Shown here: positions 25,205 through 36,929 of the stretch, piece after piece
Layout of the letters: every line of letters starts with the position of its first letter
Position numbering within the stretch: position 1 is the stretch's first letter
From: Aralia elata
Lineage: Eukaryota; Streptophyta; Magnoliopsida; Apiales; Araliaceae
Assembly (NCBI GenBank): GCA_034770075.1
Contig: CM068380.1
Location: forward strand, 27,032,005 to 27,096,004
DNA: 64,000 nucleotides
Direction: 5' to 3'
The notes under the pieces: generated by a model
Told to the model about the DNA's origin: nothing
What the model saw: only the letters and a program-made list of their open reading frames with translations
The model's database searches: none
Translations under genes and position numbers: made by a program

Positions 25205-27414
25205 CCCTGATCACCAGGCGGGTCATAAGACAAAGGATTTTTGGGATCTTGGCATCTTGGCATCTTATCAACCCACCCGCCAAATACATAGCAAAGAGAC
25301 TACCCTGACAATAAACAAGACTAGGGCAAATTTCAGAACCGACGCCAAAACAACGCTGGGGCATTCATCGATTATCCGGGAAAGGATAATGCGCAAGTTA
25401 ATGCCCATAGCGTAATCCCATCAGCATGCGCCATCACCATCAGAGCTTCCTTCATATCATTTCACTTGTCAGACGGTACGATCATTTGATCTTTTTCATT
25501 CGTAATGTTCTTAGAATACAATGATCTGATCTAAAGTACGACTCTTTCATCTCTTTGTTTATTTTTTGTCTCCATTTACGTACATTAGGGACGGCAGATA
25601 GTTTAAGTCTAGATAAATCTTGCATTAGAGCCTAAAAAGAAAAGAAAAAAAAAGAAAGAAAAAGAAAAAGGTTTTGGAAAGCGAAAATTTTATTTGGTTT
25701 GTTATGAATTGGATTAATTCTGATAAGCATCCGTGGAGTAAGAATCATGAGTATGATTCGAAGATTAAGACTATTCAACCTTTTGATTAGGCATGAAATC
25801 TTAGTTCAAAGCGTTATTTGGAGCAGAATTGACCTCATATGCGGGTCTGCATTTTGCGTGTGTCCTGACTTTTAGTTGTAGGGTATAAAGCTATGACAAC
25901 AATAGTGCAAAGTCAAAGGGTAAATAATGGCCAATCTAATGTCTCGAATCGTGGCCTAGGTTACTCAAGTAATTAAACTTAAGGGGCATCTTTACACCTG
26001 GTGCCCTAAAGCCATTTGGTTTAGGAGTCACAGGCCCAACGCTCGTTACATGGGTAACTTAGGGCCTAAGAAAATGAGCATTGCGAGAGGAGTAGATGCT
26101 GAAATTAAAGAAAGGGAGACCTAAGCAGATCCGAATCGTGGTTTGGGTTACTCAAGTAATTAAGATTGAGGGGTGTTACAACTGGTGCCCTAAAGCCGTC
26201 TGGTTTGGGAATCATCGGCCCAACACTCGCTACATAGGTAACTAAAGCCTAAGAAAACGAATCTTGCATAAGGTCAGGCGAAGATTAAATAGAGTAGACC
26301 ACCTAACTTGTCTCGAAGTGCCTTTGTTGCTCGAGCAAGTAAACTCGAAGGGGTGTATTTACACTTAGTGCCCTAAAGCCATTTGGTTTGGGAGTCATTG
26401 GTCCAAAACTCGTTAAATGGGTAACTCTGAATAGCCTAAGAAAATGAGACAAGTTAAGTGAAAATAAAAGAGAGAGAAAAAAATATAAAATCAAAAGAAG
26501 GAAAATTTTGAGCGAGAGAAAATGAGACCATCTAAAGTCATGGAAGAGAAACCCCTACTAAGGGTTAGGACATTCATAATGCGCATGTTATATGGCATCA
26601 ATTCTGCGAGGAACGATACCGAGAATGAAGACGGAGTATCTTTGATAAAGGAAGGTAATTCTTTTGAATTTGGTCTTACTTATGCATAATAACCATGGAT
26701 GTGTAAAAGTTTTCTTGCGATTTCATAACTTATTTTCAAGTTCTCTAGCGATAAGATAAAAACACTACGGATACGAGTTAAATGGTAGAGTGCATGAGCA
26801 TTTAATTTCGTACACTTTAACTTTATATGCCTCATTGACGAGATTATACTAATCCTTATATCAGAGATATCCTTGACGGCCCGAGCCGTCAAGCTTTTTG
26901 CGCATTTTGTTATTTGCCTAATGTGCAGGATATTGCTCATTATGGGTAACTTGGCGTGGTCAACGAAGCGAGTTTCTTATATAAGTCCCCAATAACAGTG
27001 CGCACAAGGGCTGGGGCATTTTTAAGATTCGTTTAAATGGAAGGAGTCTAAGGCTGGACCAAACTTCTCATCAGAAGAAATGAGGGACTCTTGGAAGAAA
27101 TTATGGTGAAGTAAGGTCACTACGACAAAGGAAGGGTAAAGACAAAATTCCCTACCCAAGAGAATTCCTAACTCAGAAAAACGATTGCCTTGTCAGTAAA
27201 ATCGTATCATTTGACTAAACAAGGGTCATTTTCATCCAAGCATATATACAATGAACATGCATCACGATAATGAAAACGAATGAGCATGCAACGACTAACG
27301 AAGCAAATCTATACATAAAATACATTGACACCATTCCTATACAATACATGAAAACATAAAAGATAAAATATACAGGGAAAGGGGCACAGACGCCCATCAA
27401 CTAACACAAGTCTG
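25205..27414 (+). other. 3' untranslated region of element 2, distal part
   Basis: Continuation of the Ogre element after the CACTA. No gene. It holds a three-copy tandem repeat (25945-26450) and a perfect 9-bp stem with a ccga loop at 26872-26893. Confidence 0.5.
25945..26450 (+). repeat. About 180-bp tandem repeat, three diverged copies
   Basis: The phrase gtgccctaaagcc recurs at about 26000, 26187 and 26371, each followed by tttggga/g-type text, a Gly-rich-looking ggcccaac, and cctaagaaaa. It lies in the 3' untranslated region of element 2. Confidence 0.8.
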
Positions 27415-27900
27415 CTAAATGAAATCTAAATCATCTACAAAGGCAGCGTCATCATCAAACCGGCCAACTCTATTTAAGTCCTCCTGACTCGGAGCCTCTG
27501 GGTTAAAGTTCAAGTCAGGACAACAAAAGGGCGTGGCACCTCCTCCAGGAATAGCAACAGCATTAGGACCAACGGTTAAACCAGAAACCAATCCAGCAGG
27601 ATCAGAGGTGAAAGCCTCTGCTGGATCTCCTCCTAACTGACGAACGAGGAAGGACAACTGATCCACCTGACGAGTAGTCAAACTAGCAATCTGATCCCTA
27701 TGGGTTAGCTTTCGAACACATGTCATCTAATCAGACATCATTACTGACCCCGACACAAGATTTCCTAAGAAATGAGTAGCCCGAGTCTATACACCAAATG
27801 TCCCGGGCCTCCACCAAGCAGTAAAAGCCTCCAAGGTACTAGGGCCATTAGATAATAAGAAGCCATCCACGCCTTCTAGGGGAATCTCCGTAATCGGCAT
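27415..27900 (-). pseudogene. Second antisense ORF of element 2 (broken)
   Basis: The frame opens at the ATG at 27900 (MPITEIP), contains GPSTLEAF, WWRPGTFG and TRATHFLG, and runs to the stop at 27415 with two in-frame TAG codons (27787-27789 and 27727-27729). The end includes RDQIASLTTRQVDQLSFLVR, a likely amphipathic or coiled segment. It matches the partial frame at 1-136 of element 1. No family recognised. Confidence 0.5.
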
Positions 27901-27909
27901 GTCAACAGG

Positions 27910-30345
27910 CTAGGATCTCTGAGGAAAGGGGTGAAAGGGAATACGAATCTCCCCCGAGACACATCTAAAAGCTCGCTCTCCGAGATAGAACTCCCAACCC
28001 CCGTATGATAATAGTGGAACCCGACTAGTGGATAATGCAAACTCTGGCCCCTCGGAAAGCCATCCTCAAAACTGACAGACAGATGCTCTAATGAATACAT
28101 AACCCAAGTTATGTCAATGGCAATAATCAACTCCAACTAAAGATGGCAATGTGTAAAGCTATCTGAAACAGGGACGTCCTTGATGACTAGGTTTTATACC
28201 TATTATGTGAGTACTTTTAGGCTTAATAATTTGTGTCTTTTTAAGTATTTTATGATATTTTATAGAGTTTTTATTTAATTTATTGTGTTTTATTTATTTT
28301 GTAGGAATAAAGGAGTTAAGTGATAAAATCGTGAATATTTAAAGCAATTGGGCGAGCAAGGAAGCAAGAAAGAAAACGGACAGAGATTAGGGGTCGCGGC
28401 GTTCGCTATTGGGAGCCACGGCGTGTAGCATGGGCCACGACGTTAGCTATTGGGGGTCGCGGCGCCCGGAGCATTTTTCCGCGCGCATATGGTGTGTGCG
28501 TGCAGCGAAATTAGGGTTTTCTTTAGCTTTTAAGTATGAAACGACGCAGAAGAGAGAAAATATATGACGGAGGATACAACTTACGAAAAAGAAAGAAAAC
28601 ACCCCTCAATCAATTCCATCTAAAAGAAGGAAAAAGAGGATTGAAGATCAAAATCTGAAGAACTATAGCGGGAGCTATCTATCAGATTCTTTTCTTTATT
28701 TTTCTTTTAAACTCTTGTGTTTATAATGACTTTTATTGATGAGATGTTGTTCGTTTCTTTATTCATGAACTACATTCGATTTTCAAGATTGCAATGGAAC
28801 CCGATGATTGGTTTTTATTAATTTATTGACTATTTAAATTTTATCAGATGTTTGCAAGATTGTTTATTATAGTTTGATTTTCACTCAATAGTTGTTTGGC
28901 CAACAATTAATTTATTGATCTAGATGAGATGAAAATGTTGATTCTAGACTAGATATGGAATATGATACATGTGTTGGATTAATTCATGTTAAGAATTATT
29001 ATTCAATTTACATAAGGGATATAAATATACCCAAGTATCGCATGAACTTATTAAGAATTGATATCTATTGCATCATTGTTGATTATTCACATAGAAATAT
29101 AGTGTTCTAGTTAAGATTGATGACACTTATCTAATCTTGGAATAAGTTAGATAAATACTTATGAATTCTTGGTTAACAATCTGCAACGTTTGCTTGGTTA
29201 AATAGGGAGTGGAAGAATAGGAAACATCATCGGGGGAAATTGTAATCTTGATAATTTCAATTCTGAAATATTATTCATACGTATTTCTCTTATTAGTTTA
29301 ACTATTAGTGATTACGAAACACTTATCTCTTATTTAAATAGAGTTTGATTAATTTAAGGTTAGCTATTGGGAATATTAATTGGTTTATTAGATTATTCCT
29401 CGTGGGATCGACAACTCTATTTTCACTTTATTACTTGATTGACCGTGTATACTTGCACGTAAATTTCTAGTATAGATTTAGCCCATCAGTCCTTAAAGTA
29501 GTATGATGCCATCGGCGACCCGAGGATATGTATCCAAGCCCAGAGTGGTGATGGGACGAAGACATGAGAGTCTCTCATAAGCCCAAAACTGAAATATCAA
29601 CAACGACTGCATCAGAACAATAACAAAAACCCAAATAGACTGAAGGAACGAAACGGGTGAAACAAATCGAAAAGGAACCTACCAAGAGAAATGGAAAGAA
29701 GCCGAGCCAAGTGTCGGTCTGACCCTCCGAATGAAGACGCATCTCGTAGAGAAAGTATGCCATGGTGAATGATCCCCAATCATAATCTCCAATGCGATCA
29801 ACGTCTCGAAAATCTCCCACTGGATTGAAATGGACTGTAGCAGAGTTGTTCGCCAGAAAATAATCCCTCACAATGATTTGAAAGAGATGCCACAAAAAGA
29901 CGGTCAAGCTCAACAGGGTAGCCGAGAATGGCTCTGATAAGGCCCCTCGGATGGCCTCAAATGCTAAAGCATCAGAACGAACATTGTGGGCCTTGAAGGC
30001 CCGATCGCACGGAGAAAAATCCTAATAGGGCTCGAACAACAGTCGGTAAAATGTCAACATTGGGGGGAACCCGCTATCCGGTGAACTCAATGTTGTGATG
30101 TAGCGTTAATCCAAAGGTGTCATCATCACCTCACAATCCAACAAATGAAGGGACCGACTCTGATGAAACCATCTCTCAGACAGAGCACGAGGTAACCCCA
30201 GGGGCAGCGTCAGGGAGCTATAGTGAAGAAATGCTCGAAGCCTCAAGAATCTACTCGAGCCCGATAATCAGCGTGAAGGGCGTGATAAATGGAGTAGACA
30301 CTAAACTAGTTGTCCCAAAGCTGTGTACACTTCGGGACCTATAAC
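27910..30345 (-). pseudogene. Plant-mobile-domain-like antisense gene of element 2 (decayed)
   Basis: Same layout as the gene at 164-1677. Exon 2 lies at about 30345-29683 and keeps the signature RDVDRIGDYDWGSFTMAYFL and EGQTDTWLGF. Its donor is at 29683, and exon 3 starts at 29588 with FWAYERL and ends at the stop at 27910. Exon 2 has stops and frameshifts near its start (GPEVYTALGQLV then a stop). Exon 3 is cut by a solo LTR (28181-29488). The Pro/Ser-rich exon 1 is not found, its place being taken by the tandem array. Confidence 0.7.
28181..29488. mobile_element. Solo LTR-like insertion in the antisense PMD gene
   Basis: 1308 bp beginning TGATGACTAGG and ending TTTAGCCCATCA, with a perfect 5-bp duplication gtcct at 28176-28180 and 29489-29493. 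The flanking PMD sequence lines up with element 1 when the insertion is skipped. An internal GC-rich stretch repeats ggtcgcggcg and cgctattggg (28390-28480). Lineage not assigned. Confidence 0.8.
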
Positions 30346-30473
30346 ACGAAAAATTGAGACGATGTTAAGACAAAAAGAGAAAGAAGAAGAAATACGGATT
30401 AAAAATAAGAAAAGACAGACAAACATTGAAGAAAATATATCTTCTTTTATCTAATCGGCACAAGCTTGTTGGG

Positions 30474-31310
30474 GACGATACTTAACAAAAGCCTCAGGGA
30501 CAAGACCTGGTGACATGTCTGTTAGGGATAAGACTCTATAAAAGCGTCAGGGACAAGACCTGACAATATACCCGTTGGGGACGAGACTCAACAAAAGCCT
30601 CAGGGACGATACCTAGTGATATCTCCGTTGGGGACGAGTCAATAAAAGTATTAATGACGAGACCTGATGATCAAATCCGCTGGGGACGAGACTTAACAAA
30701 AGTATCAGGGACGAGACCTGGTGATTAAATTCGTCGGGGATGAGACTCAACAAAAGTATCAGGGACAAGACCTGATGATCAAATTCGTTGAGGACAAGAC
30801 TCAACAAAAGTATCAGGGACGAAACCTGATGATAAAATCCGTTGGGGACGAGACTCAACAAAAGTGTCAGGAACGAGACCTGGTGATTAAATCTGTTGGG
30901 GACGAGACTCAACAAAAGTGTCAAGGACGAGACCTGGTGATTAAATCCATTAGGGACGAGACTCAACAAAAAGTGTAAGGGACGAGACCTAGTGATTAAA
31001 TCCGTTGGGGACGACACTCAACAAAAAGTGTCTGGGACGAGACCTAGTGATTAAATCCATTGAGGACGAGACTCAACAAAAAGTGTCAGGGATGAGACCT
31101 GGTGATTAAATCCGTTGGGGATGAGACTCAACAAAAGTGTCAGGGACGAAACCTGATGATAAAATTCGTTAGGGACAAGACATGATGATAAAATCTGTTG
31201 GGGACAAGACTCAACAATAACGTCGGGGACGAGACCTGATAACAGAACCATGGAGGACATGACTCAATAGGGAAATCGGGGGTGAGACCCGGTGATGTCA
31301 ATACAATGAC
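30474..31310 (+). repeat. About 60-bp tandem array in the 3' region of element 2
   Basis: Around 14 diverged copies of a unit with gttggggacgagactcaaca, agtgtcagggacgagacct and gtgattaaatcc. It occupies the same place relative to the polypurine tract as the 140-bp array of element 1, but the units do not match. Frames through it are repeat artefacts. Confidence 0.9.
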
Positions 31311-31487
31311 AATTTCCCCCAGCGGAGCAACGTAATAGTAAAGTTTAAAGCATTTTGCACCATGACATTATTTGATAATTGACTTGCATATTTTTATATG
31401 ATTATCTTGTATTGTCAATATATCTTGTCATGCATTGGGTGTCTATATCTTTGTCATGTTTATTTCAATACATTGCATAAACATGAC

Positions 31488-31500
31488 AAAGAGGGGCATC
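31488..31500 (+). other. Polypurine tract of element 2
   Basis: aaagaggggcatc directly precedes the 3' LTR start TGTAGACACCC and matches element 1 at 3577-3589. Confidence 0.8.
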
Positions 31501-34082
31501 TGTAGACACCCGAAATTTTGTATATATTTTCTAACCATGGCAGGAGGACAAGAGAGTCATTTTAGCTGAAGGACGACACATCCGAAAAGAGGATTTAGGG
31601 GCTCAAATCAAAGTACATGAAGTTACCACGATGAATAGCAGGCAAGGAACTATGCATGGCATGACGGTTGACTGTGTGGCATCTATGGGAAAAACATTTG
31701 TACAATTTATCCTATCTTTCTGGATCTAGAATTGGCTAAGCTTTATGTCACAGTGTAGCTCTCGGAAAGAGCTTTCCGGAATGGTATGACACGCATCCCA
31801 ACTATTCCCAGATTGAAAGTTATGAGCATTCCAGCACGAAGTATGAAAAACCGACATCGCGGCTGTAGACACCCAAAACGTAAATATTTTCCTCTAACAA
31901 CAACAGGAGGGCAAAAGTGTCATTTCACCTTATGGTCAAGATTTCCAAGCAAGGATTACGAGGCCAAGAACAAGTATTCAAAGCTCCCACAAAGGCCTCC
32001 AAAACAACCGACTACGCAAAGCAAGGCGAATAACTAGGTGGCATCTACCAAGGGATGGTTTTTCCCCTTTTTCCCTATCTTCCCGAACTGGGAATTGATC
32101 GAATCATATATCATTGTGAAGTTATCGGAAAGAGCTTTCCAAAATAGTATGGTACGTCTCCTAATTCTTCTCAGATTGAAAGTTACGGGCATTCCAGTAC
32201 ACAACATGAAAAACAGACTTTGCGACACAAAAATCGAGCAAGTGGGGTCCACCGTAGGTACCTGTGGTTGCATCTGCGGCTGTCTAGGGAGATCTATACA
32301 TGGAAGAAATTTCAGCCATTTTGGAAGAGAATAGCATTGTTAGAGAGAGAAAGTGTGCAATTAGTGAGAAAAACGCCCAAAAACCTCTATAATACCTATC
32401 TAAATCTAGCTATTCTCATCAAATCCCACCAAATTAGATCCAAGCCATCTAGATTCAAGCTCAAGAAGGAGGATTTCACCATTCCCAAGGTAAAAGACTC
32501 AATCTTTATATATATTTAATGTAGATCTAGTAGATCTAGCATAGATTCGTTTTTACAGCGAAAGATCCGATTTTTATGTAGATTCAATGTAGATCTAATG
32601 TAGATCTAGTATATATCTTGTTTATTTTGACAAAAGATTCGATTTTTATATATATATTTGATATAGATTTATTAGATCTAGTATAAGTTTTGTTAATTTT
32701 GTACGTTATTGTCCTTGGATTTGGTTTGTTTTCCAATTAATATTGTGTTGAGGCTCTCTCTGCATCCTAGATCTATTTCTAGGGTATGGGGATCCTCTTT
32801 ATGGGATTATGGATGGTTAGAGAAGATTTTCTACGGTTAAAATCTCCTCCTAATCATCCGATGATATTCTCAGGTTAATTTATCGATCTCGGCTGAGATT
32901 CGTTTTACCGATTATTTTGCTTGTGCGATGTTTTGAATCTTTTCCTAGATTCACATGAGATCTAGCCTGGATCTAACTCATCATCAATTTCAAAGTTAAA
33001 AACTTTAACCTTTATGTTAGATCCGATGCAGATCTAGTTGGATCTATGTGTTTTCAATGTTTTAAGCTGATTTTGTTTACTCCGTACAATCCTAGATCCA
33101 TATCTAGTGGTGAGGAGGTCCCACCTACCCGCCGTCAAGGGATTCTAACAATTGAATCACTTGATAGCCAGTTTGGGATATATTTCTCGATTTAAATCCC
33201 AATTATATCATTGAATAAATTTAGGGAATCTTATATCCACTAATCTAAGTCCCATTAACGGATCTCCTCAATACATATAGCCCCTCAAGTTGTTGGCTTC
33301 GGTTATGCGATCTATAAGATAGGGTTTACGAGAGCCCTTTCCTAGATCTTTATTTTGAGCTGCATTTTAATGTATTGTCTATTGATGTGAGTCTAGGAAT
33401 ATGAGGGTCGGAATCCTCAAATCGGATCTTGACCTAATTTCTACGATGGACACGATTTCGGTTGTAAAGTTATTATCCGATCATTGTAAATGTAAATTTG
33501 GGCCTTAAAACGGTATCGAGGGTTCCATCCCATGAAAACCGGATTAAAAACCCCATAATAGTGAAAAGTACGATTACAGGTGTTCGGGGATATTAAGATG
33601 GCTTTAATCCCCACGGATCGCCCCGACCCTATTTTGATACTTGATTTTCCGTTTGTCACCAAAATGATTTCTAAATAAAACGATGAAGATTTTTTAAAAT
33701 CAAAATCAAATCGCTCGGGTTAGTAAGACCACTCTAAGTTAAAATTGAAAGTAACGAAAAATCTCGATTCCTATTTGGCGAAAGGTTTGAAAACCATTTT
33801 TTCTAAAACGTCACCCTAAAAGATTTTCATCAAAATCATAAGCTAAAACGAACTTTTTTCTAGAATCAAATCCCTCGTGCATAGGTTCAAAGAGGTTCTA
33901 AGCTCCTTTCAAAATAACGCATTTCCCACGATTTCGACTCAAAACTTGAGATTTCCTTCAAAATCACACACACACTTCACACTTAGAAAAATATTAAGAT
34001 GCGGTAACCGTGTTTTCACGGAAGTTGGGGGGTGCCACCTTCCCCTCGTTTAAGCAAGCCCCTGAACTCTATGAATCTCGGT

Positions 34083-36319
34083 TGTAGACACCCAAAATTT
34101 TGCATGTGTCTTCTAACCCTGTAGGAGGGTAAAATAGTCATTTCAGCCGGTGAGCAAGGCACCCGAACAGAAGATTTCGGGACTAAAGCCGGAATACATA
34201 AAGCTGTCTCAACGATCGCTGAGTGACAAACTACGCTCAGTATGACGGTTGATCAGTCGGTATCCTAGGGAAGATCTATTTCTGCTTACTACTTTATCTT
34301 CCCAGATCCGGAATTGGCCAAATCTTATGTCAGTGTGTAGCTCTCGGAAAGAGTTTTTCGGAATCGTATAGCACGTCGATCTCCTAACCCTTATCGGATC
34401 GAAAGTTACGGATATTCCAGTAAATAAGACAAAGAACCGACATCATGACACCAAGACCGAGGCACATTGGCCCCACCTGGGACAGCCGCAGGTGTCCAAG
34501 GCAGCCTATAAATATCAAATTTCAGCAAATTTTCAAAAAAGAGGGAATCTTAGAGAGAGAAAGTGTGGTATCTTAGAGAGAGAAGCTCAGAATTTAGGTA
34601 AAAATTGCTAGATTTTCTCCAACTTTGTACTAAATTAGCTAAATCTATACACATTTGAGAGCAAGGAAGTATCGAATCTCATTCCCCAAGGTGAAAGATT
34701 CAATTTTTCTCATGAATTCAATGTAGATCTATTAGATCTCTTGCGTTTTGTCCATTATTGTGCTTAAAGTTTGTTTATCTTTTTATTGTTGCACCTTTTA
34801 CCAAGTCCCCTTTAGATCTAGAGCAGAAATTTGCTCTTGCCATTGTCAAAGTTTAAATCTTTTCACTAGATCTATCTTAGATCTAGCTTGAATCTAGCTT
34901 ATTAATGGTTTCAAAGTTTAAAACTTTAACCTTTTTGCTAGATCTTGCTTAGATCTATTATGGATCTAGTCATTTATGATGTTTTAAGTCGATTTTACAA
35001 ACACTCCGCAAAACCCTAGATCTGTATCTAGTGGGGAGGAGGTCCTAACTAATCGCGCTAGGGATTCTAACAATTGAATCACCTAATAGTGGTTTTAGGA
35101 TATATTTTATATATATATATGCTTTCGTTTTAATCCCGATTGTGGCATTGTATGGATCTGAGGCATCTTATATCTACGGATTTATATCCTGGGTTCTAAG
35201 TCCTTTTCCATAAATCTCGTCAATACACATAGTCCCTCGAAATGTTGGCTTCGATATTGCAATCTAAAAGATAGGGTTACAGGAACCCACCTTTAGATCT
35301 CTTTTTGCTTATGTTTCAGCATATCATGATGTGAGCCTAGGAATATTGGAGTCAAGATTCATGAATCGAATCTTGACTAGATTCCCACGATGGACATGGT
35401 TTCGATTGTAAAGTTATTATCCGATAATTATAAATATAAATTTGGGCCTTAAAAGGGTATCGAGTGTTCCATCCCATGAAAACCGGATTTAAGGCCCTGT
35501 GATAGTGAAAGTTGCGATTGCGGGTGTTCAGGGCTATTGAGATGACTTTCATGCCCACGGATCGCCCCGACCCTATTTTGATGTTTAATTTCCCGTTTAT
35601 CACCAAAAAATGATTTCTAAACAAAACGACAAAGATATTCTAAAATTAAAATCAAATCGTTCGGGTTAATAAGACCACTTTAACTTAAAATTGAAAGTGA
35701 TGATGAATCTCAATTCCTATTTGGGCGAAGGGTTTGAAAAATTGTGTTTTCCAAAACGTCACTTCAAAAAAAGGCTTTCATCAAAATCAAAGCTAAAACG
35801 AACCTTTCTCATCAAATCAAATTCATTGTGCATAGGTTTAAAGAGGTTTTAAGTCACTTTCAAAATAACGCACTTCTCACGATTTCGAATCAAAGATAGA
35901 TAGTGATTTCCTTCAAAATCACACACACATACACACACACACTTCACACTTAGGAAAACAATAAGATGCGGTAACCGTGTTTACACGGAAGTCAGGAGGT
36001 GCCTAACACCTTCCCCTCGCTTAAGCAAGCTCTCGAACTTTATGAATCTCGATTTCGAGACCAATTTTACAGAGTCACATATTGGGCTATATTGCGAAAA
36101 CCTAAAAATCCGGATGAGTTGATACATCCATTTAAATTTTTACCAGCTGGAGACTCTGTCTAATTAGCCCATCAATTAAAGTCAATCTTTCAAAATTCCG
36201 TCGACATTTAGGTCGATGTTTTCCTAAAAATCACCCTTTAAGCGAAATAATCAAAATATTTAAAAAGGGTAGAAACACAACACAAAAATTTATGAAAAAA
36301 ATACCCCCTGGCGTCGACA
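34083..36319 (+). mobile_element. Solo Ogre-type LTR nested in the 3' LTR
   Basis: 2237 bp from TGTAGACACCC to GGCGTCGACA, flanked by a perfect tcggt duplication at 34078-34082 and 36320-36324. It has one U3 head, a tataaat box near 34507, a CA microsatellite (about 35923-35942) and ggtgcctaacacc (about 35998). It belongs to the same broad LTR family as its host LTR but is diverged. Confidence 0.92.
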
Positions 36320-36491
36320 TCGGTTTCAAGACCAATTTTACGGAGTCGTATATTGGGTCATATTGCGAAAATCTAAAAATTTGGATGAGTTGGTACATCC
36401 ATTTAAATCTTTACCAACTAACGACTTTATCTAATTGACCCATCATTAAAATCAACCTTTCAAAAACTCCGTCGGTATTTATGTCGGCTTT

Positions 36492-36747
36492 CATGGGCGG
36501 CCCTGAGTTTTTAAGGCTTTAAGCGACAAAAAAAAAATTGGCCTTTTGCGAATTGCTATTAAGATTTGGGCCTATTTCATTGGGTAAATTTTTTGTGGGC
36601 CTTTAAATTTAAACTGACATGGGATGAGCTTTTTTGTTTGGGTATATATATACATAACACAAATACCTCTTGGGGGCCCTAAAAATTTGTCAATTTTAGT
36701 GGGCCTAAAGCCCGGGCACATTGGGCTTTAGCCCAGAGCCGGTGCTG
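36492..36747. mobile_element. Small hAT-type MITE
   Basis: 256 bp. Left end CATGGGCGGCCCTGAG and reverse-complemented right end CAGCACCGGCTCTGGG are terminal inverted repeats. Flanks tcggcttt (36484-36491) and tcggtttt (36748-36755) are an 8-bp duplication with one mismatch. The host LTR sequence resumes exactly after it. Confidence 0.8.
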
Positions 36748-36929
36748 TCGGTTTTTTTTCTAAAAATCACCCTTTAAGCGAAATGAATAAATCAAAATCT
36801 TAAAAAATGGGTAGAAACACGTCAATTAGGAAAAATTCCCGGCGTCAACAATATATATTTGTTGTTTCGTATAAAACCATAAAGATGATCCTAGTTTTAT
36901 TTTAAAAAAAAATTAAAACCTATTTTTGA

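Larger units (their letters stand above)
5659..36850 (+). mobile_element. Tat/Ogre-type Ty3/gypsy element 2, pol-less, with nested insertions
   Basis: Order: 5' LTR (5659-8660), tRNA-Arg-type primer site (8663-8680), two gag modules, 3' untranslated region, antisense PMD gene remnant, tandem array, polypurine tract (31488-31500), 3' LTR (31501-36850). The primer site, the CX2HX5HX4C gag knuckle, the gtacgtaggcagcc motifs and the large LTRs are Tat/Ogre hallmarks. The gag frame passes straight into the untranslated motifs near 14467, so I find no protease, reverse transcriptase, RNase H or integrase. Without the nested solo LTRs and CACTA the internal part would be about 9.6 kb. It is therefore probably a non-autonomous derivative. 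The 5' LTR lacks its first 30 bases or so, so no target duplication can be read. Confidence 0.8.
31501..36850 (+). mobile_element. 3' LTR of element 2, with two insertions
   Basis: Starts TGTAGACACCC after the polypurine tract. A second U3 head starts at 31864, as in the 5' LTR, so the duplication is older than this insertion. The LTR is interrupted by a solo LTR (34083-36319) and a small hAT element (36492-36747), and ends ggcgtcaaca at 36850, a mutated form of GGCGTCGACA. In the GGTGCCTAACACC hairpin the copy at about 34030 has lost the loop (ggtgccacc). Confidence 0.85.

Noticed and set aside
30613..31260. Repetitive frames (LLLSLVPNGFNHQV type and reverse)
   Set aside because: Products of the 60-bp tandem array, not genes.
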